This document shows, piece after piece, positions 1-8,235 of a stretch of 64,000 bases of DNA; the first letter of the stretch is position 1, and every line of letters begins with the position of its first letter. The stretch is from Gaiellasilicea sp963794385 (GTDB lineage Bacteria; Actinomycetota; Thermoleophilia; Gaiellales; Gaiellaceae), in NCBI GenBank assembly GCA_963794385.1, contig CAWCDT010000002.1, positions 124,001 through 188,000 of the forward strand, read 5' to 3'. A program made the translations under genes and the position numbers. The notes beneath the pieces were generated by a model. The model saw only the letters and a list, made by a program, of their open reading frames with translations. It ran no database searches and had not been told where the DNA came from.

Positions 1-1
1 G

Positions 2-316
2 CTGATGATCGACGCTGAGCGGGTCGTGCGCGACTACGCCGCGAAGCTCTTCCACGTCCACGCGAAGGATCTCGAGATCGACCGGGACGGCCTCTACCGC
101 AACGGGACGCTCTCACTCGGGATGGGCTGGCAGGTGCCGCGGCTCCCCGGGCTCGGCGAAGTGCGCTGGGATCGCTTCGTCGCCGCGCTCTACCGGGCGG
201 GGTACGACGGCGTGGTCTCGGTCGAGCACGAGGACCGGACGTTCGAGGGCACCGAGGAGCTCGTCAAGCGCGGCTTCCTGATTGCGCGCGACACCCTCAA
301 ACCGTTGCTGCATTAG
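2..316 (+). CDS. Sugar phosphate isomerase/epimerase-like protein, C-terminal end
   Basis: Only about the last 104 residues lie in the window; the frame is open to the left edge, so the start is missing. The fragment reads FHVHAKDLEI near its beginning and GYDGVVSVEHED further on. This looks like the closing strands of an AP-endonuclease-2-type TIM barrel, where His and Glu residues bind the catalytic metal. Proteins of this family isomerise or epimerise sugars and often sit in sugar-catabolic clusters, which fits the convergent sugar-acid genes just downstream. The substrate cannot be read from the fragment. Confidence 0.7.
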   Translation: MMIDAERVVRDYAAKLFHVHAKDLEIDRDGLYRNGTLSLGMGWQVPRLPGLGEVRWDRFVAALYRAGYDGVVSVEHEDRTFEGTEELVKRGFLIARDTLKPLLH

Positions 317-382
317 GTCCTGCGGTCAGCGCCTCGGTCGTCCAGGCGCCCAGGCAGCCGAGGGCGCCGGTGACGCGTCCGT

Positions 383-1843
383 TCAGGCAAGCGGCGCGTC
401 CTGGTAGACCGTGACCGTCTCCGTGTAGAACTCGATCGCGGCGCGACCCTGCTCGTGCGGTCCCCAGCCGGACTCCTTGACGCCGCCGAAGGGGACGTGC
501 ACGTCGGCGCCCGCGGTCTGCGAGTTGACGTGGATGATCCCGGCGCCGATCTCCTCGCTGAACCGCTGCACCACGTGCAGGTCGCGCGTGAAGAGGGCGG
601 CGGAGAGGCCGAAGCGAACAGCGTTCGCGCGTTCGATGGCCTCGTCGAAGGTGGCGAAACGGTAGAGCGAGGTGACGGGTCCGAACACCTCCTCGCAGGA
701 GAGCTCGGCGTCGTCGGAGAGGCCCTCGACGAGCGTCGGCGCGATCAGGTAGCCATCGTCGTCCGCGCGCTCGCCGCCGGTGAGCACCGTCCCGTCGCTG
801 CGGGCGCGCGCGATCGCGGCCAGGATCTCCTCCATCGCGCCCTCGTTCACGACCGGCCCGACCTCGACCTCCGGATCGGCGGGATCGCCGATCTTGCCGG
901 CCGCGATGCGGGCGAGCATCCGCCCGCGGAACTCGTCGTAGGCGGCGTCCTGGACGAGGATGCGACGTGTCGCCGTGCACTTCTGGCCCGCCGACCAGAA
1001 CGCGCCGGCGTAGGCGGCCTCGACGGCCCGGTCGAGCTCCGCGTCGGCCATGACGACGAGCGGGTTCTGGCCGCCGAGCTCGAGCTGGACACGGCAGTCG
1101 CGGGCCGTCGCCTCCTCGCGCACCGAGCGTCCGACGGGCACCGAGCCGGTGAACGAAATCGCGCGCACGTCCGGGTTCCGAACGAGCTCCGCTCCCACCT
1201 TCGAGCCGGCGCCCGTTAGCACGTTAAGGACGCCCGCCGGCAGCCCCGCCTCGGCGAAGCACTCGGCGACGTGCAGGCCCGTGCGCGGCGCCTCGTAGCC
1301 GAGCTTGAGGACGACGGTGTTGCCGTAGATCAGCGCCGGTGCGAGCTTCCAGACCGGGATCGCGATCGGGAAGTTCCAGGGGGTGATCAGCGCGACGACG
1401 CCGAGAGGGCGGCGAAGCGTGTAGAGCCGCTGATTCGGCACCGAAGGTGCATAGAGCTCGCCGATCGGCCGCCAGGCCTCACCGGCGGCGAAGCGGAGGA
1501 TCGTCGCGGCGCGCATCGCCTCCAGGCGTGCCTCGCGGAGCGGCTTGCCCATCTCCGCCGTCATGTCCTGCGCGATCTGCTCGGCGCGGGCCTCGATCGC
1601 GTCGGCGGCCTTGCCGAAGTACGCAGCGCGCTGCGCAGGCGGGAGCGCCGACCAGGCCGGGAACGCTTTGCCGCCAGCTTCGACCGCAGCACGGCCATCG
1701 GCGGCGTCCGACGCCGGATAGACGCCGGTCACCTGCGAGGGACGCCAGGGGCTCCGCTTCTCGTAGCTCTCGCCGCTCGCGCTCTCGCGCCATTCGCCGC
1801 CGACGTAGTTCTTCGCCGGCGCTCCGGTGAGCGTGTCAGACAT
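383..1843 (-). CDS. NAD(P)-dependent aldehyde dehydrogenase, probably 2,5-dioxopentanoate dehydrogenase
   Basis: A full-length ALDH of 486 residues. Catalytic Cys289 lies in GQKCTATRR, the general base Glu255 in LELGGQNP, and the oxyanion Asn157 in TPWNFPI. The ATG at 1843 is chosen over one 11 codons upstream because GAAAGG lies about 8 bases before it and a conserved NYVGGEW stretch follows. Its start overlaps the stop of the FAH-fold gene by 8 bases, so the two are translationally linked. Because that upstream gene resembles 2-keto-3-deoxy-arabinonate dehydratase, whose product is 2-oxoglutarate semialdehyde, the likely reaction is oxidation of that semialdehyde to 2-oxoglutarate. Family membership is certain; the substrate is inferred from context. 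Confidence 0.88.
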   Translation of the reverse strand: MSDTLTGAPAKNYVGGEWRESASGESYEKRSPWRPSQVTGVYPASDAADGRAAVEAGGKAFPAWSALPPAQRAAYFGKAADAIEARAEQIAQDMTAEMGKPLREARLEAMRAATILRFAAGEAWRPIGELYAPSVPNQRLYTLRRPLGVVALITPWNFPIAIPVWKLAPALIYGNTVVLKLGYEAPRTGLHVAECFAEAGLPAGVLNVLTGAGSKVGAELVRNPDVRAISFTGSVPVGRSVREEATARDCRVQLELGGQNPLVVMADAELDRAVEAAYAGAFWSAGQKCTATRRILVQDAAYDEFRGRMLARIAAGKIGDPADPEVEVGPVVNEGAMEEILAAIARARSDGTVLTGGERADDDGYLIAPTLVEGLSDDAELSCEEVFGPVTSLYRFATFDEAIERANAVRFGLSAALFTRDLHVVQRFSEEIGAGIIHVNSQTAGADVHVPFGGVKESGWGPHEQGRAAIEFYTETVTVYQDAPLA

Positions 1844-2660
1844 GGGCGAGGCTCCTTTCGACGATGCTGGAAGCAAGGACGACGGGGTTCGCGAGGATGC
1901 CGATGCCCGGCACCTCGATCTCGACGAGCTGGCCGGGCTCGAGCGTGAAGTCGTCGGGAGGGACGAGGCCGGTGCCGGTGAGGAGGACGCTGCCCGGCGG
2001 GACGGGGTTCTCGCGCAGCAGGAAGGCGACGAGGTCGGCGAACGTCCGCTTCATGCGCGCGGTCGAGGTCTCGCCCGCGAAGACTTCCCGCCCCGTGTCG
2101 GAGAGGATCCGCATCCGGATCTCGAACGGCTCCGCGGGGAGGGGGGAGAGCATAGCCGGGCCGACCGCGCACGCGCCTGCGTAGACCTTCGCCTGCGGCA
2201 GGTAGAGCGGGTTCGCGCCCTCGATCTCGCGGGACGAGACGTCGTTGCCGATCGTGACACCGGCGATCTCGCCGTCGGCTCCGAGCACGAGCCCGAGCTC
2301 CGGCTCGGGGACGTTCCAGGACGAATCCGAGCGGACGCCGATCGGCTCGCCCGGGCCGACGGTGCGACGGCAGCCGGCATCCTTGAGGAAGAGCTCCGGC
2401 CGCTCGGCGTCGTAGACGAGCGTGTACACGTCCTGCGCGGCGCTCTCCTCGACGCGCGCGTCGCGCGAGCGCTCGTAGGTGACGCCCGCGCACCAGACCT
2501 CGGGCGGATCGAGCGGCCGGAGCAGCTCGTACGGCTCCGGCAGCGTCATCCGGTCGGGGTCGAGCAGCTCGATCCGGCCGCTGCGCTCGGCGTCGACGAC
2601 GCCGTCCTCGACGACGCCGCTCTCGATGCCGTCCGGCCCCCGCAGCCGGACGCGGAGCAC
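1836..2660 (-). CDS. FAH-fold 2-dehydro-3-deoxy-D-arabinonate dehydratase-like protein
   Basis: 274 residues in the fumarylacetoacetate hydrolase fold. The stretches PPEVWCAGVTYE, GVRSDSSWNVPEPELG and NPLYLPQAKVYAG follow closely, from memory, the archaeal 2-keto-3-deoxy-D-arabinonate dehydratase. The acidic metal ligands sit in the PEPELG segment. This enzyme removes water from a 2-keto-3-deoxy-pentonate to give 2-oxoglutarate semialdehyde. The start is the GTG that shares its first base with the TAG stop of the SDR gene (TAGTG), and the 3' end overlaps the aldehyde dehydrogenase, so SDR, dehydratase and dehydrogenase form one operon. Other FAH-fold activities, such as diketo-acid hydrolysis, remain possible. 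Confidence 0.82.
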   Translation of the reverse strand: MLRVRLRGPDGIESGVVEDGVVDAERSGRIELLDPDRMTLPEPYELLRPLDPPEVWCAGVTYERSRDARVEESAAQDVYTLVYDAERPELFLKDAGCRRTVGPGEPIGVRSDSSWNVPEPELGLVLGADGEIAGVTIGNDVSSREIEGANPLYLPQAKVYAGACAVGPAMLSPLPAEPFEIRMRILSDTGREVFAGETSTARMKRTFADLVAFLLRENPVPPGSVLLTGTGLVPPDDFTLEPGQLVEIEVPGIGILANPVVLASSIVERSLAHV

Positions 2661-3394
2661 TAGTAGACCGCCCGCCCGCCGGAGATGTCGTAGGTCGCGC
2701 CCGTCGAGAACGAGCATTCCTCGCTCGCGAGCCAGCAGATCAGGGCGGCGACCTCGTCCGCGGTTCCCATCCGGCCCATCGGGATCCGCTCGACCATGTA
2801 GTCGATGTGGGCCTGGGTGAGCCCGTCGAGGATCGGTGTCTCGACCACGGCGGGAGCGATGCAGTTGACGAGCACCCCGGTTCGGGCGAGATCCTTGCCG
2901 ATCGCCTTCGTCAGGGCGATCACGGCGGCTTTCGAGGCCGAGTACGCAGCCGCCATCGGGTTGCCTTCCTTGCCTGCCATCGAGGCGACGTTGACGATGC
3001 GGCCGTAGCCTCGCTCTGCCATGCCGCGGGCGGCGGCGCGGTTGCAGTAGAAGACACCGTCGGTGTTGATCGCCAGCACCCGCCGCCATTCGTCGTCGGG
3101 GATCTCGAGGCTCGGCAGCGACTTGCCGGGGATGCCGGCCGCGCAGACGAGGACGTCGATCGGGCCCAGCTCGCGCTCGACGCGCTCCACGGCCGCGTCG
3201 ACGTCGGCGGAGCGGGAGACATCGCCGCCGACGGCGAGAACGCCGTCGCTCGGCTCCGCGTTCAGGTCGAGGGTCGCGACGCGGGCGCCTTCGGCGGTGA
3301 GCCGGCGCGCGACGGCTGCGCCGATGCCGCTCGCCCCGCCGGTGACGAGTGCGATTCTGCTCGAAAATCGATTATCGTTGACGCGGTTGGCCAT
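2660..3394 (-). CDS. Short-chain dehydrogenase/reductase
   Basis: A classical 244-residue SDR. The nucleotide-binding TGGASGIG is at residues 18-25, and the catalytic tetrad is Asn110, Ser138, Tyr151 and Lys155 (NVAS and YSASK motifs). Asp43 after the second strand suggests a preference for NAD. As first gene of the sugar-acid operon it probably oxidises the sugar or a deoxy-keto-acid intermediate; the substrate is not visible. A TAGGCT -10-like box lies 13 bases before the ATG. A palindromic LacI-type site (3363-3376) lies inside codons 6-11, close enough to the start to work as an operator. Confidence 0.85.
   Translation of the reverse strand: MANRVNDNRFSSRIALVTGGASGIGAAVARRLTAEGARVATLDLNAEPSDGVLAVGGDVSRSADVDAAVERVERELGPIDVLVCAAGIPGKSLPSLEIPDDEWRRVLAINTDGVFYCNRAAARGMAERGYGRIVNVASMAGKEGNPMAAAYSASKAAVIALTKAIGKDLARTGVLVNCIAPAVVETPILDGLTQAHIDYMVERIPMGRMGTADEVAALICWLASEECSFSTGATYDISGGRAVY
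3363..3376. promoter_or_regulatory. LacI-type palindromic operator candidate
   Basis: GAAAATCGATTATC is a near-perfect palindrome with a central CG, the shape recognised by LacI/GalR regulators. AATCGATTATCG recurs identically at 10975-10986. In such GC-rich DNA an AT-rich 12-mer is not expected twice by chance. This copy lies just inside the SDR gene at the head of the sugar-acid operon. Confidence 0.4.
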
Positions 3395-3427
3395 GGCTTC
3401 CGCGTCAAGCCTAAAGCCTCATCGTCC

Positions 3428-3841
3428 ATGAGCTTCGATCCGATCCGCGACTACCCACTCGGCAGCCGGCGGCCAGACCTCGTCTCGACCCTCGGCGGCA
3501 CGCCGCTCGCCGACGTGACGCTCGAGGCGGTGCGTGCTGGGCGCATCACGGCTCTCGATGCGAGAGCGACGCCGGAGACCCTGCGCCGCCAGGCGGCGGT
3601 GGCGAGCGCCGCCGGGCGGGAGCCCCTGGCCGAGAGCCTAGAGCGCGCCGCGGAGCTGGCGCTCGTACCCGACGGCGAGCTGCTCCAGATCTACACGGCG
3701 CTTCGGCCCGGCCGGTCGACCGCGGCGGAGCTGGAGTCCTGGGCCGCTCGTCTGGAGGGCTACGAGGCGACGCGCACCGCCGCCTTCGTGCGCGAGGCTG
3801 CGGCGGTGTACGAGCAGCGAGGGCTGCTCGCACGTGCGTAG
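3428..3841 (+). CDS. pduE: B12-dependent diol/glycerol dehydratase, small subunit
   Basis: 137 residues matching the small (gamma) subunit of propanediol and glycerol dehydratase. Recognisable stretches are DYPLGSRRPDLV, ATPETLRRQA, LQIYTALRPGRST and FVREAAAVYEQR. The subunit helps form the (alpha beta gamma)2 holoenzyme that converts 1,2-diols or glycerol to aldehydes using adenosylcobalamin. The gene precedes the large subunit and overlaps it by 8 bases; the usual order is large, medium, small. It is divergent from the sugar-acid operon with a 33-base gap. No microcompartment shell gene is nearby. Confidence 0.9.
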   Translation: MSFDPIRDYPLGSRRPDLVSTLGGTPLADVTLEAVRAGRITALDARATPETLRRQAAVASAAGREPLAESLERAAELALVPDGELLQIYTALRPGRSTAAELESWAARLEGYEATRTAAFVREAAAVYEQRGLLARA

Positions 3842-5562
3842 CCGCCGCTTCGAAGCGCGTGAGCGCCGGGAGCTGAATCGCGAGCTGCTCGTCTCGCCCT
3901 ACCCCGAGCTGGGGCTCGTCGCCGCCGCGGGGCCACGCGATCCGGAGCCGGAGCTGCTGGTCGAGGACGGCGTCGTCGTGCGGCTCGACGGCCGCGCTGC
4001 GCCCGACTTCGACGTCATCGACCGCTTCGTCGTCGCGCACGGGCTCGACCTCGACGTCGCCGGCGAGGCGATGGCGTTCGACGACCTCACGCTCGGCCGG
4101 ATGCTGGTGGACGTCGGCGTGCCACGGGACGAGCTCGTGCGACTCGCCCGCGGCCTGACGCCGGCGAAGCTCGCGCGCGTGATCGGGCTGCTCGACCCGG
4201 TCGAGCTGATGCTGGCGCTGAAGAAGCTCCGCGCGCGGCGCGCGCCCGCGAACCAGGCGCACGTCACGAACCTGAAGGAGAGCCCTGCGCTGCTCGCCGC
4301 GGACGCGGCCGAGGCCGCTCGGCGAGGTTTCGCCGAGATGGAGACGACGGTCGGCGTCGCGCGCTACGCGCCGCTGAACGCGATCTCACTCCTGATCGGC
4401 TCGCAGACGGGCCGGCCGGGCGTGATGACGCAGTGCGCGGTCGAGGAACGGCGCAACCTCGAGCTGGCGTTCCGCGGCCTCGTCTCCTACGCCGAGACGC
4501 TGTCCGTCTACGGCACCGAGCCCGTCTTCGTCGACGGCGACGACACGCCGTGGTCGAAGGCGTTCCTCGGTGCCGCGTACGCCTCGCGGGGCGTCAAGGT
4601 GCGCTTCACCTCGGGGACGGGCTCCGAGGCGCTGATGGGCCACGCACAGGGCCTCTCGATGCTCTACCTCGAGGCCCGCTGCCTGGCTGCGGTGCGTGCG
4701 GCCGGCTCGCAGGGCGTCCAGAACGGCTCGATCTCGTGCGTTGCGCTCGTGCTCTCGGTGCCGGGCGGCACCCGGGCGATCCTGGGCGAGAACGTCCTCG
4801 CCGCCTGGCTCGACCTCGAGGTCGCCTCCGGCAACGACGCGATCGCCTCGCACTCCGAGATCCGCAAGACGGCGAAGCTGATGGGCCAGTTCCTCCCCGG
4901 CACCGACTTCGTCACCTCCGGCTACTCGGTGATGCCGCGCCGCGACAACACCTTCGGCGGCGGCAACTTCGACGCCGACGACATCGACGAGTGGCTGACG
5001 ATCCAGCGCGACTGGCAGGTCGACGCGGGGATCGAGCCGGTGGCGGAGGACGAGGTGCTGCGCGTGCGCGCGCAGGCGGCGCGCGCGGTTCAGGCCGTCT
5101 TCGCCGAGCTCGGCCTGCCGCCGGTGTCGGACGCCGAAGTCGAGGCCGCGACCGTCGGCTACGACTCGACCGAGATGCCCGACCGCGACCGCGCCGCCGA
5201 CGTCGAGGCGGCCGACGACCTCCTGGCACGTGGCGTCTCCGGGCTGGACGTGGCGCTCGCGCTCGACCGGCGCGGCTTCGGCGAGGTCGCGGAGGCGATC
5301 GTCTCGATGCAGCGGCAGCGGATCTCGGCCGACTACCTGCAGACGGCCGCGGTGATCGACGCCGACGGCCTCGTCCATTCGGCGGTGAACGACCCGAACG
5401 CCTACAGCGGGCCCGGTACCGGCTACCGGCTCGAGGGAGAGCGCTGGGAGCTGCTGCAGTCGCTGCCGAACGTCGTCGATCCGGCCGAGCTGCTCGGCAG
5501 CGAGGCCGACGCGGAGCCGGTCGTCGTCGAGCGCGGCGAGGCGGCGAAGGGCGCCGAGTCCG
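3834..5562 (+). CDS. pduC: B12-dependent diol/glycerol dehydratase, large subunit
   Basis: The amino end RSRRFEA and the whole chain align with PduC. Gln141, His143, Glu170 and Glu221, substrate and metal residues of the Klebsiella enzyme, occupy the same numbers here. The GTG start overlaps the small-subunit stop. The reading frame has no stop where PduC normally ends (about residue 555). It runs on out of homology to 6125, while recognisable medium-subunit sequence begins one frame over near 5554. The end given is therefore the point where homology changes frame. Either large and medium are one fused polypeptide interrupted by a one-base insertion around 5545-5562, or translation shifts there. 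Confidence 0.88.
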
Positions 5563-6069
5563 GAGGAGGTCGTCGTCGCGGTCGGGCCGGCGTTCGCGGA
5601 CACGATCAGAAAGACGATCGCCGACCAGAGCCACCGGGACGTGCTCGAGGCGATCTGCGAGGGGATCCGCGACGGCGGCGCCGAGCCGCGCCTCGTTCGC
5701 ATCTGCCGGGTCGCCGACGTCGCCTTCATCGCGCACGCCGGCGCGCGGCTCTCCGGCTCGGGGATCGCGCTCGGGATCCAGTCGAAGGGCACGGCGGTGA
5801 TCCATCGTGCCGATCTCGAGCCGCTCGACAACCTCGAGCTCTTCGGCATGTCGCCGCTCTACACGCTCGCGTCGTACCGCGCGATGGGCCAGAACGCGGC
5901 CGGTTACGCGCTCGGCCGTCGCGTCGGCCCCGTCCCGACGGAGCTCGACAACTTCGCCCGCGCGAAGCTGATCGTGCGGACGACGCTGCTTCACGCGCGC
6001 GAGACCCAGGCGGTGCGGCCGGGCGCGGCGCCGGTCGAGCTCGAGCTCGCCGTGCCGGTCGTCGGGTAG
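5563..6069 (+). CDS. pduD: B12-dependent diol/glycerol dehydratase, medium subunit (frame break at its start)
   Basis: The frame reads PEEVVVAVGPAF, then RLSGSGIALGIQSKGTAVIH and LDNLELFGMSPLYTL, the core of the medium (beta) subunit. The RLSGSGI..GIQSKGT segment contributes to cobalamin binding. No ATG, GTG or TTG precedes the conserved part in this frame; the first GTG, at 5641, falls about 30 residues inside it. The domain therefore cannot be a normally started separate gene. It most likely belongs to a large-medium fusion read continuously from 3834. The gene abuts a convergent tautomerase gene with no spacer. A reactivase pair, which such enzymes normally need, is not seen in the window. 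Confidence 0.8.
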   Translation, partial: EEVVVAVGPAFADTIRKTIADQSHRDVLEAICEGIRDGGAEPRLVRICRVADVAFIAHAGARLSGSGIALGIQSKGTAVIHRADLEPLDNLELFGMSPLYTLASYRAMGQNAAGYALGRRVGPVPTELDNFARAKLIVRTTLLHARETQAVRPGAAPVELELAVPVVG

Positions 6070-6252
6070 CTACTCGCCGGGCTTGCCGCCCTGGCCCCAG
6101 TGGCTCGGCGCGACGCCCTGGATGATCACGTGGATGTGATCCTTGGCGGCGCCGCTCGTCTCGTGGAGCGCATTCGTGAGCGCGTCGATCATCTTCGGCA
6201 CCGACTCCTCGGTGACACGGCGGTCGTAAAGCTTCACTTCAATCACGGGCAT
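6070..6252 (-). CDS. 4-oxalocrotonate tautomerase family protein
   Basis: 60 residues beginning MPVIEVKLYDRRV. After removal of the initiator Met, Pro1 would be the catalytic base, as in 4-oxalocrotonate tautomerase and its relatives, which act as small homohexamers. The C-terminal half (HIHVIIQGVAPSHWGQGG) matches the family, including the Trp and Gly near the end. A clear GAGGAG ribosome site precedes the ATG. The stop touches the stop of the convergent dehydratase. Substrate unknown; a keto-enol conversion of a 2-oxo acid is the family default. Confidence 0.85.
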   Translation of the reverse strand: MPVIEVKLYDRRVTEESVPKMIDALTNALHETSGAAKDHIHVIIQGVAPSHWGQGGKPGE

Positions 6253-6296
6253 CGGGAACTCCTCTCGGTCCGCTGAAGCCGATTCTACGGCGGCGG

Positions 6297-6302
6297 TACG
6301 GT
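6297..6302 (+). promoter_or_regulatory. -10 box, leaderless start of VOC gene
   Basis: TACGGT followed by 6 bases and then the ATG at 6309; fits the window-wide TANNNT leaderless pattern. Confidence 0.5.
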
Positions 6303-6308
6303 AGGCGG

Positions 6309-6821
6309 ATGAGCATGCGCCTCCAGCACTGCGGGCTCGTCGTCTCCGACCTCGAGCGATCGCGGCGCTTCTACGGTGAGGCGCTCGGGCTCGAGGAGGT
6401 GCCCCGCCCGGCGAACTTCAGCTTCGCGGGCGCGTGGTTTGTGCTCGGGGACACCGAGATCCATCTGCTCGCGGAGGCCGACACCACGGGGCGGGCGGGG
6501 ATGCCGCCGCCGGGGCCGGGTCTCGCGGGTGGCCTTGCCACGCACCTCGCGCTCGAGGTTGACGACCTGTCGGCGTGGCAGGAGCGGCTGGGCGCGCGTG
6601 GTGTTGCCCCCGCGGCGGGCCCGATGCCCCGCGGTGACGGCGTCGACCAGCTCTTCGTCTTCGATCCGGACGGTTACGTCGTCGAGCTGTTCGAGCGAAC
6701 GGGGCAGGATCAGGCCAGCGCGCCCGAACGGGCGCCGATCCGCGGACTGACCTACTTGTCTGCGTGCAGCGAGTCGCCCTGCTCGCCCAGGACGAGGTCG
6801 CGCGCCGAATCGGGCACGTGA
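6309..6821 (+). CDS. VOC-superfamily (glyoxalase/dioxygenase-fold) protein
   Basis: The first ~133 residues form a typical vicinal-oxygen-chelate unit: LQHCGLVVSDLERSRRFYGE at the start, a central HLALEVDD strand, and FVFDPDGYVVELFE near the end. His, a second His and Glu at these places are the expected metal ligands. The tail past residue 135 has no family resemblance and overlaps the convergent cupin gene by 70 bases, so the true domain ends earlier than the stop. A -10-like box sits 6 bases before the ATG. Substrate unknown. Confidence 0.8.
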   Translation: MSMRLQHCGLVVSDLERSRRFYGEALGLEEVPRPANFSFAGAWFVLGDTEIHLLAEADTTGRAGMPPPGPGLAGGLATHLALEVDDLSAWQERLGARGVAPAAGPMPRGDGVDQLFVFDPDGYVVELFERTGQDQASAPERAPIRGLTYLSACSESPCSPRTRSRAESGT

Positions 6822-7141
6822 TCCCGTAACACCGGCGCCAGCGCTTCGACGAAGGTGACGCCCCCGGCCGAGTGCAGCTCGTGCTCGACACCGCGGTTGA
6901 CGACGACGAGGTCTCCGGCCGCCAGCTCCTTCGTCTCGCCGGCAACCGTCATCGTCAGCGACCCGTCGACGATCCACATCACCTGCTCCGCCGTCTCGTG
7001 CGCGTGCTGCGGGACGGTCGTACCGGGCTCGTAGGTGACGTGGCAGAGCAGCACCTGCTCTCCGCCGACGGCGCGGAGCCCAACGCCCGGGAAAAGGGAG
7101 TGGGGCTCGACGCCGTTCCAGCTTCGGAACGGTGACCTCAG
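6752..7141 (-). CDS. Cupin-domain protein (start uncertain, CTG proposed)
   Basis: A single-domain cupin. Motif 1 is PGTTVPQHAHETAEQVMWIV with two His and Gln/Glu metal ligands; motif 2 is GDLVVVNRGVEHELHS. The conserved N-terminus reads FRSWNGVEPHSLFPGVG, but no ATG, GTG or TTG lies upstream in frame before the previous gene. The best candidate is a CTG at 7141 that overlaps the TGA stop of the molybdopterin subunit and has GAGG 7 bases before it. It is downstream of the Mo-hydroxylase operon and could be the last gene of that transcript. Function beyond metal-binding cupin is unknown. Confidence 0.75.
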   Translation of the reverse strand: MRSPFRSWNGVEPHSLFPGVGLRAVGGEQVLLCHVTYEPGTTVPQHAHETAEQVMWIVDGSLTMTVAGETKELAAGDLVVVNRGVEHELHSAGGVTFVEALAPVLRDHVPDSARDLVLGEQGDSLHADK

Positions 7142-8235
7142 GCGGGGACCTCGAATTTCATGCCGCCGTCCGAGAGCGCGTTGACGGAGAGCTCCTCGTC
7201 GAAGGCGACGAGCTTCCCTTCCCGCCGCGGCTCCCGCTTCGCGTCGAGCGCGCGCAGCACACGCTCGGGAGTGATCGGCAGCTCCGTGATCCAAACGCCG
7301 ACGGCGTCGTGGACCGCCGCAGCAATCGCCGGCGGCTGCGGGTTGTTCGCCATCTCGCCGATGCCCTTCGCGCCGTACGGGCCTCCCGCGGACGGGTTCT
7401 CGATGATCAGCGTGTCCACCTGCGGCAGGTCCTCCATGCCGGGTGCGAGGTAGGAGCCGAACTGCCCGCCGCGGTGCTCGACGCTCGGGTAGTACGGGTA
7501 GCAGTTCTCGAGCACCCCGAGCCCGAGGCCCTGCACCGCGCCGCCCTCGATCTGCCCTTCGACAAGGGTCGGGTTGATCGCCTTGCCGACGTCGAAGCAC
7601 TGAACGAGCCGCGTCACCCGCACGTGGCCGGTCTCGTCGTCGACCTCGACCTCGGCCGCGCAGGCGGCGTAGGAGATCGCCGCGTGGGGCGGCAGGTCGA
7701 CGCGTCCCGTTTCGGGATCCACGATCGCCGCGTACGGGTTTAGGTGCGCCCCTGTACCGGTGATGAGCTCGCCGTGCGTCCAGGTGGCGGCGACGGCGAC
7801 GTCCGCGACTGAGATCTTCTTCTGCGGCGCTCCCTTCGCGGTCACCTCGCCGTCCGCGACCTCGAGGTCGGCCGCGTTGATCTCGAGCTCCTTGCCCGCG
7901 ATCTCGAGCAACTTGACCTTGGCGTTCTCGGCCGCCTTCTTGACCGCCATGCCGGCGACGAAGGTCGCCCGCGAGGCGAACGTGCCGGTGCACACGGGCG
8001 AGGAGTCGGTGTTGGAGTTGTCGTAGGTGACCCAGTCGTAGGGAACGCCGAGCGTGTCGGCGACGATCTGCGATTGGATCGTCTTCGAGCCGTTGCCAAT
8101 GTCGGCGGTGCCGGAGAAGACGTCGACACGCCCGTCCGGCTTGATCTTGATCCAGGCCTGCGACGGGTCGCCGTTCTGGTTCATGCCGGTCGGGTACTCG
8201 ATCGCGGAGATGCCGCGTCCCTTGTGCACAGCCAT
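7138..8235 (-). CDS. Molybdenum hydroxylase, C-terminal half of molybdopterin-binding subunit
   Basis: 365 residues equal to the second half of a xanthine dehydrogenase-family large subunit. GTADIGNGSKTIQSQ and the closing GGPYGAKGIGEMANN hold molybdopterin contacts and the catalytic Glu of the GxGE motif. The ATG at 8235 shares its A with the stop of the N-terminal half (TGATG), and GGAGG lies 7 bases upstream. The chain begins MAVHKGRGISAIEY, at the boundary where single-chain homologues join their two molybdopterin domains. The two halves add up to a normal full-length subunit, so this looks like a real gene split rather than a damaged gene. Confidence 0.87.
   Translation of the reverse strand: MAVHKGRGISAIEYPTGMNQNGDPSQAWIKIKPDGRVDVFSGTADIGNGSKTIQSQIVADTLGVPYDWVTYDNSNTDSSPVCTGTFASRATFVAGMAVKKAAENAKVKLLEIAGKELEINAADLEVADGEVTAKGAPQKKISVADVAVAATWTHGELITGTGAHLNPYAAIVDPETGRVDLPPHAAISYAACAAEVEVDDETGHVRVTRLVQCFDVGKAINPTLVEGQIEGGAVQGLGLGVLENCYPYYPSVEHRGGQFGSYLAPGMEDLPQVDTLIIENPSAGGPYGAKGIGEMANNPQPPAIAAAVHDAVGVWITELPITPERVLRALDAKREPRREGKLVAFDEELSVNALSDGGMKFEVPA

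Noticed and set aside
5563..6125. Continuation of the large dehydratase frame to 6125
   Set aside because: No resemblance to any dehydratase subunit, whereas the frame beside it matches the medium subunit throughout.
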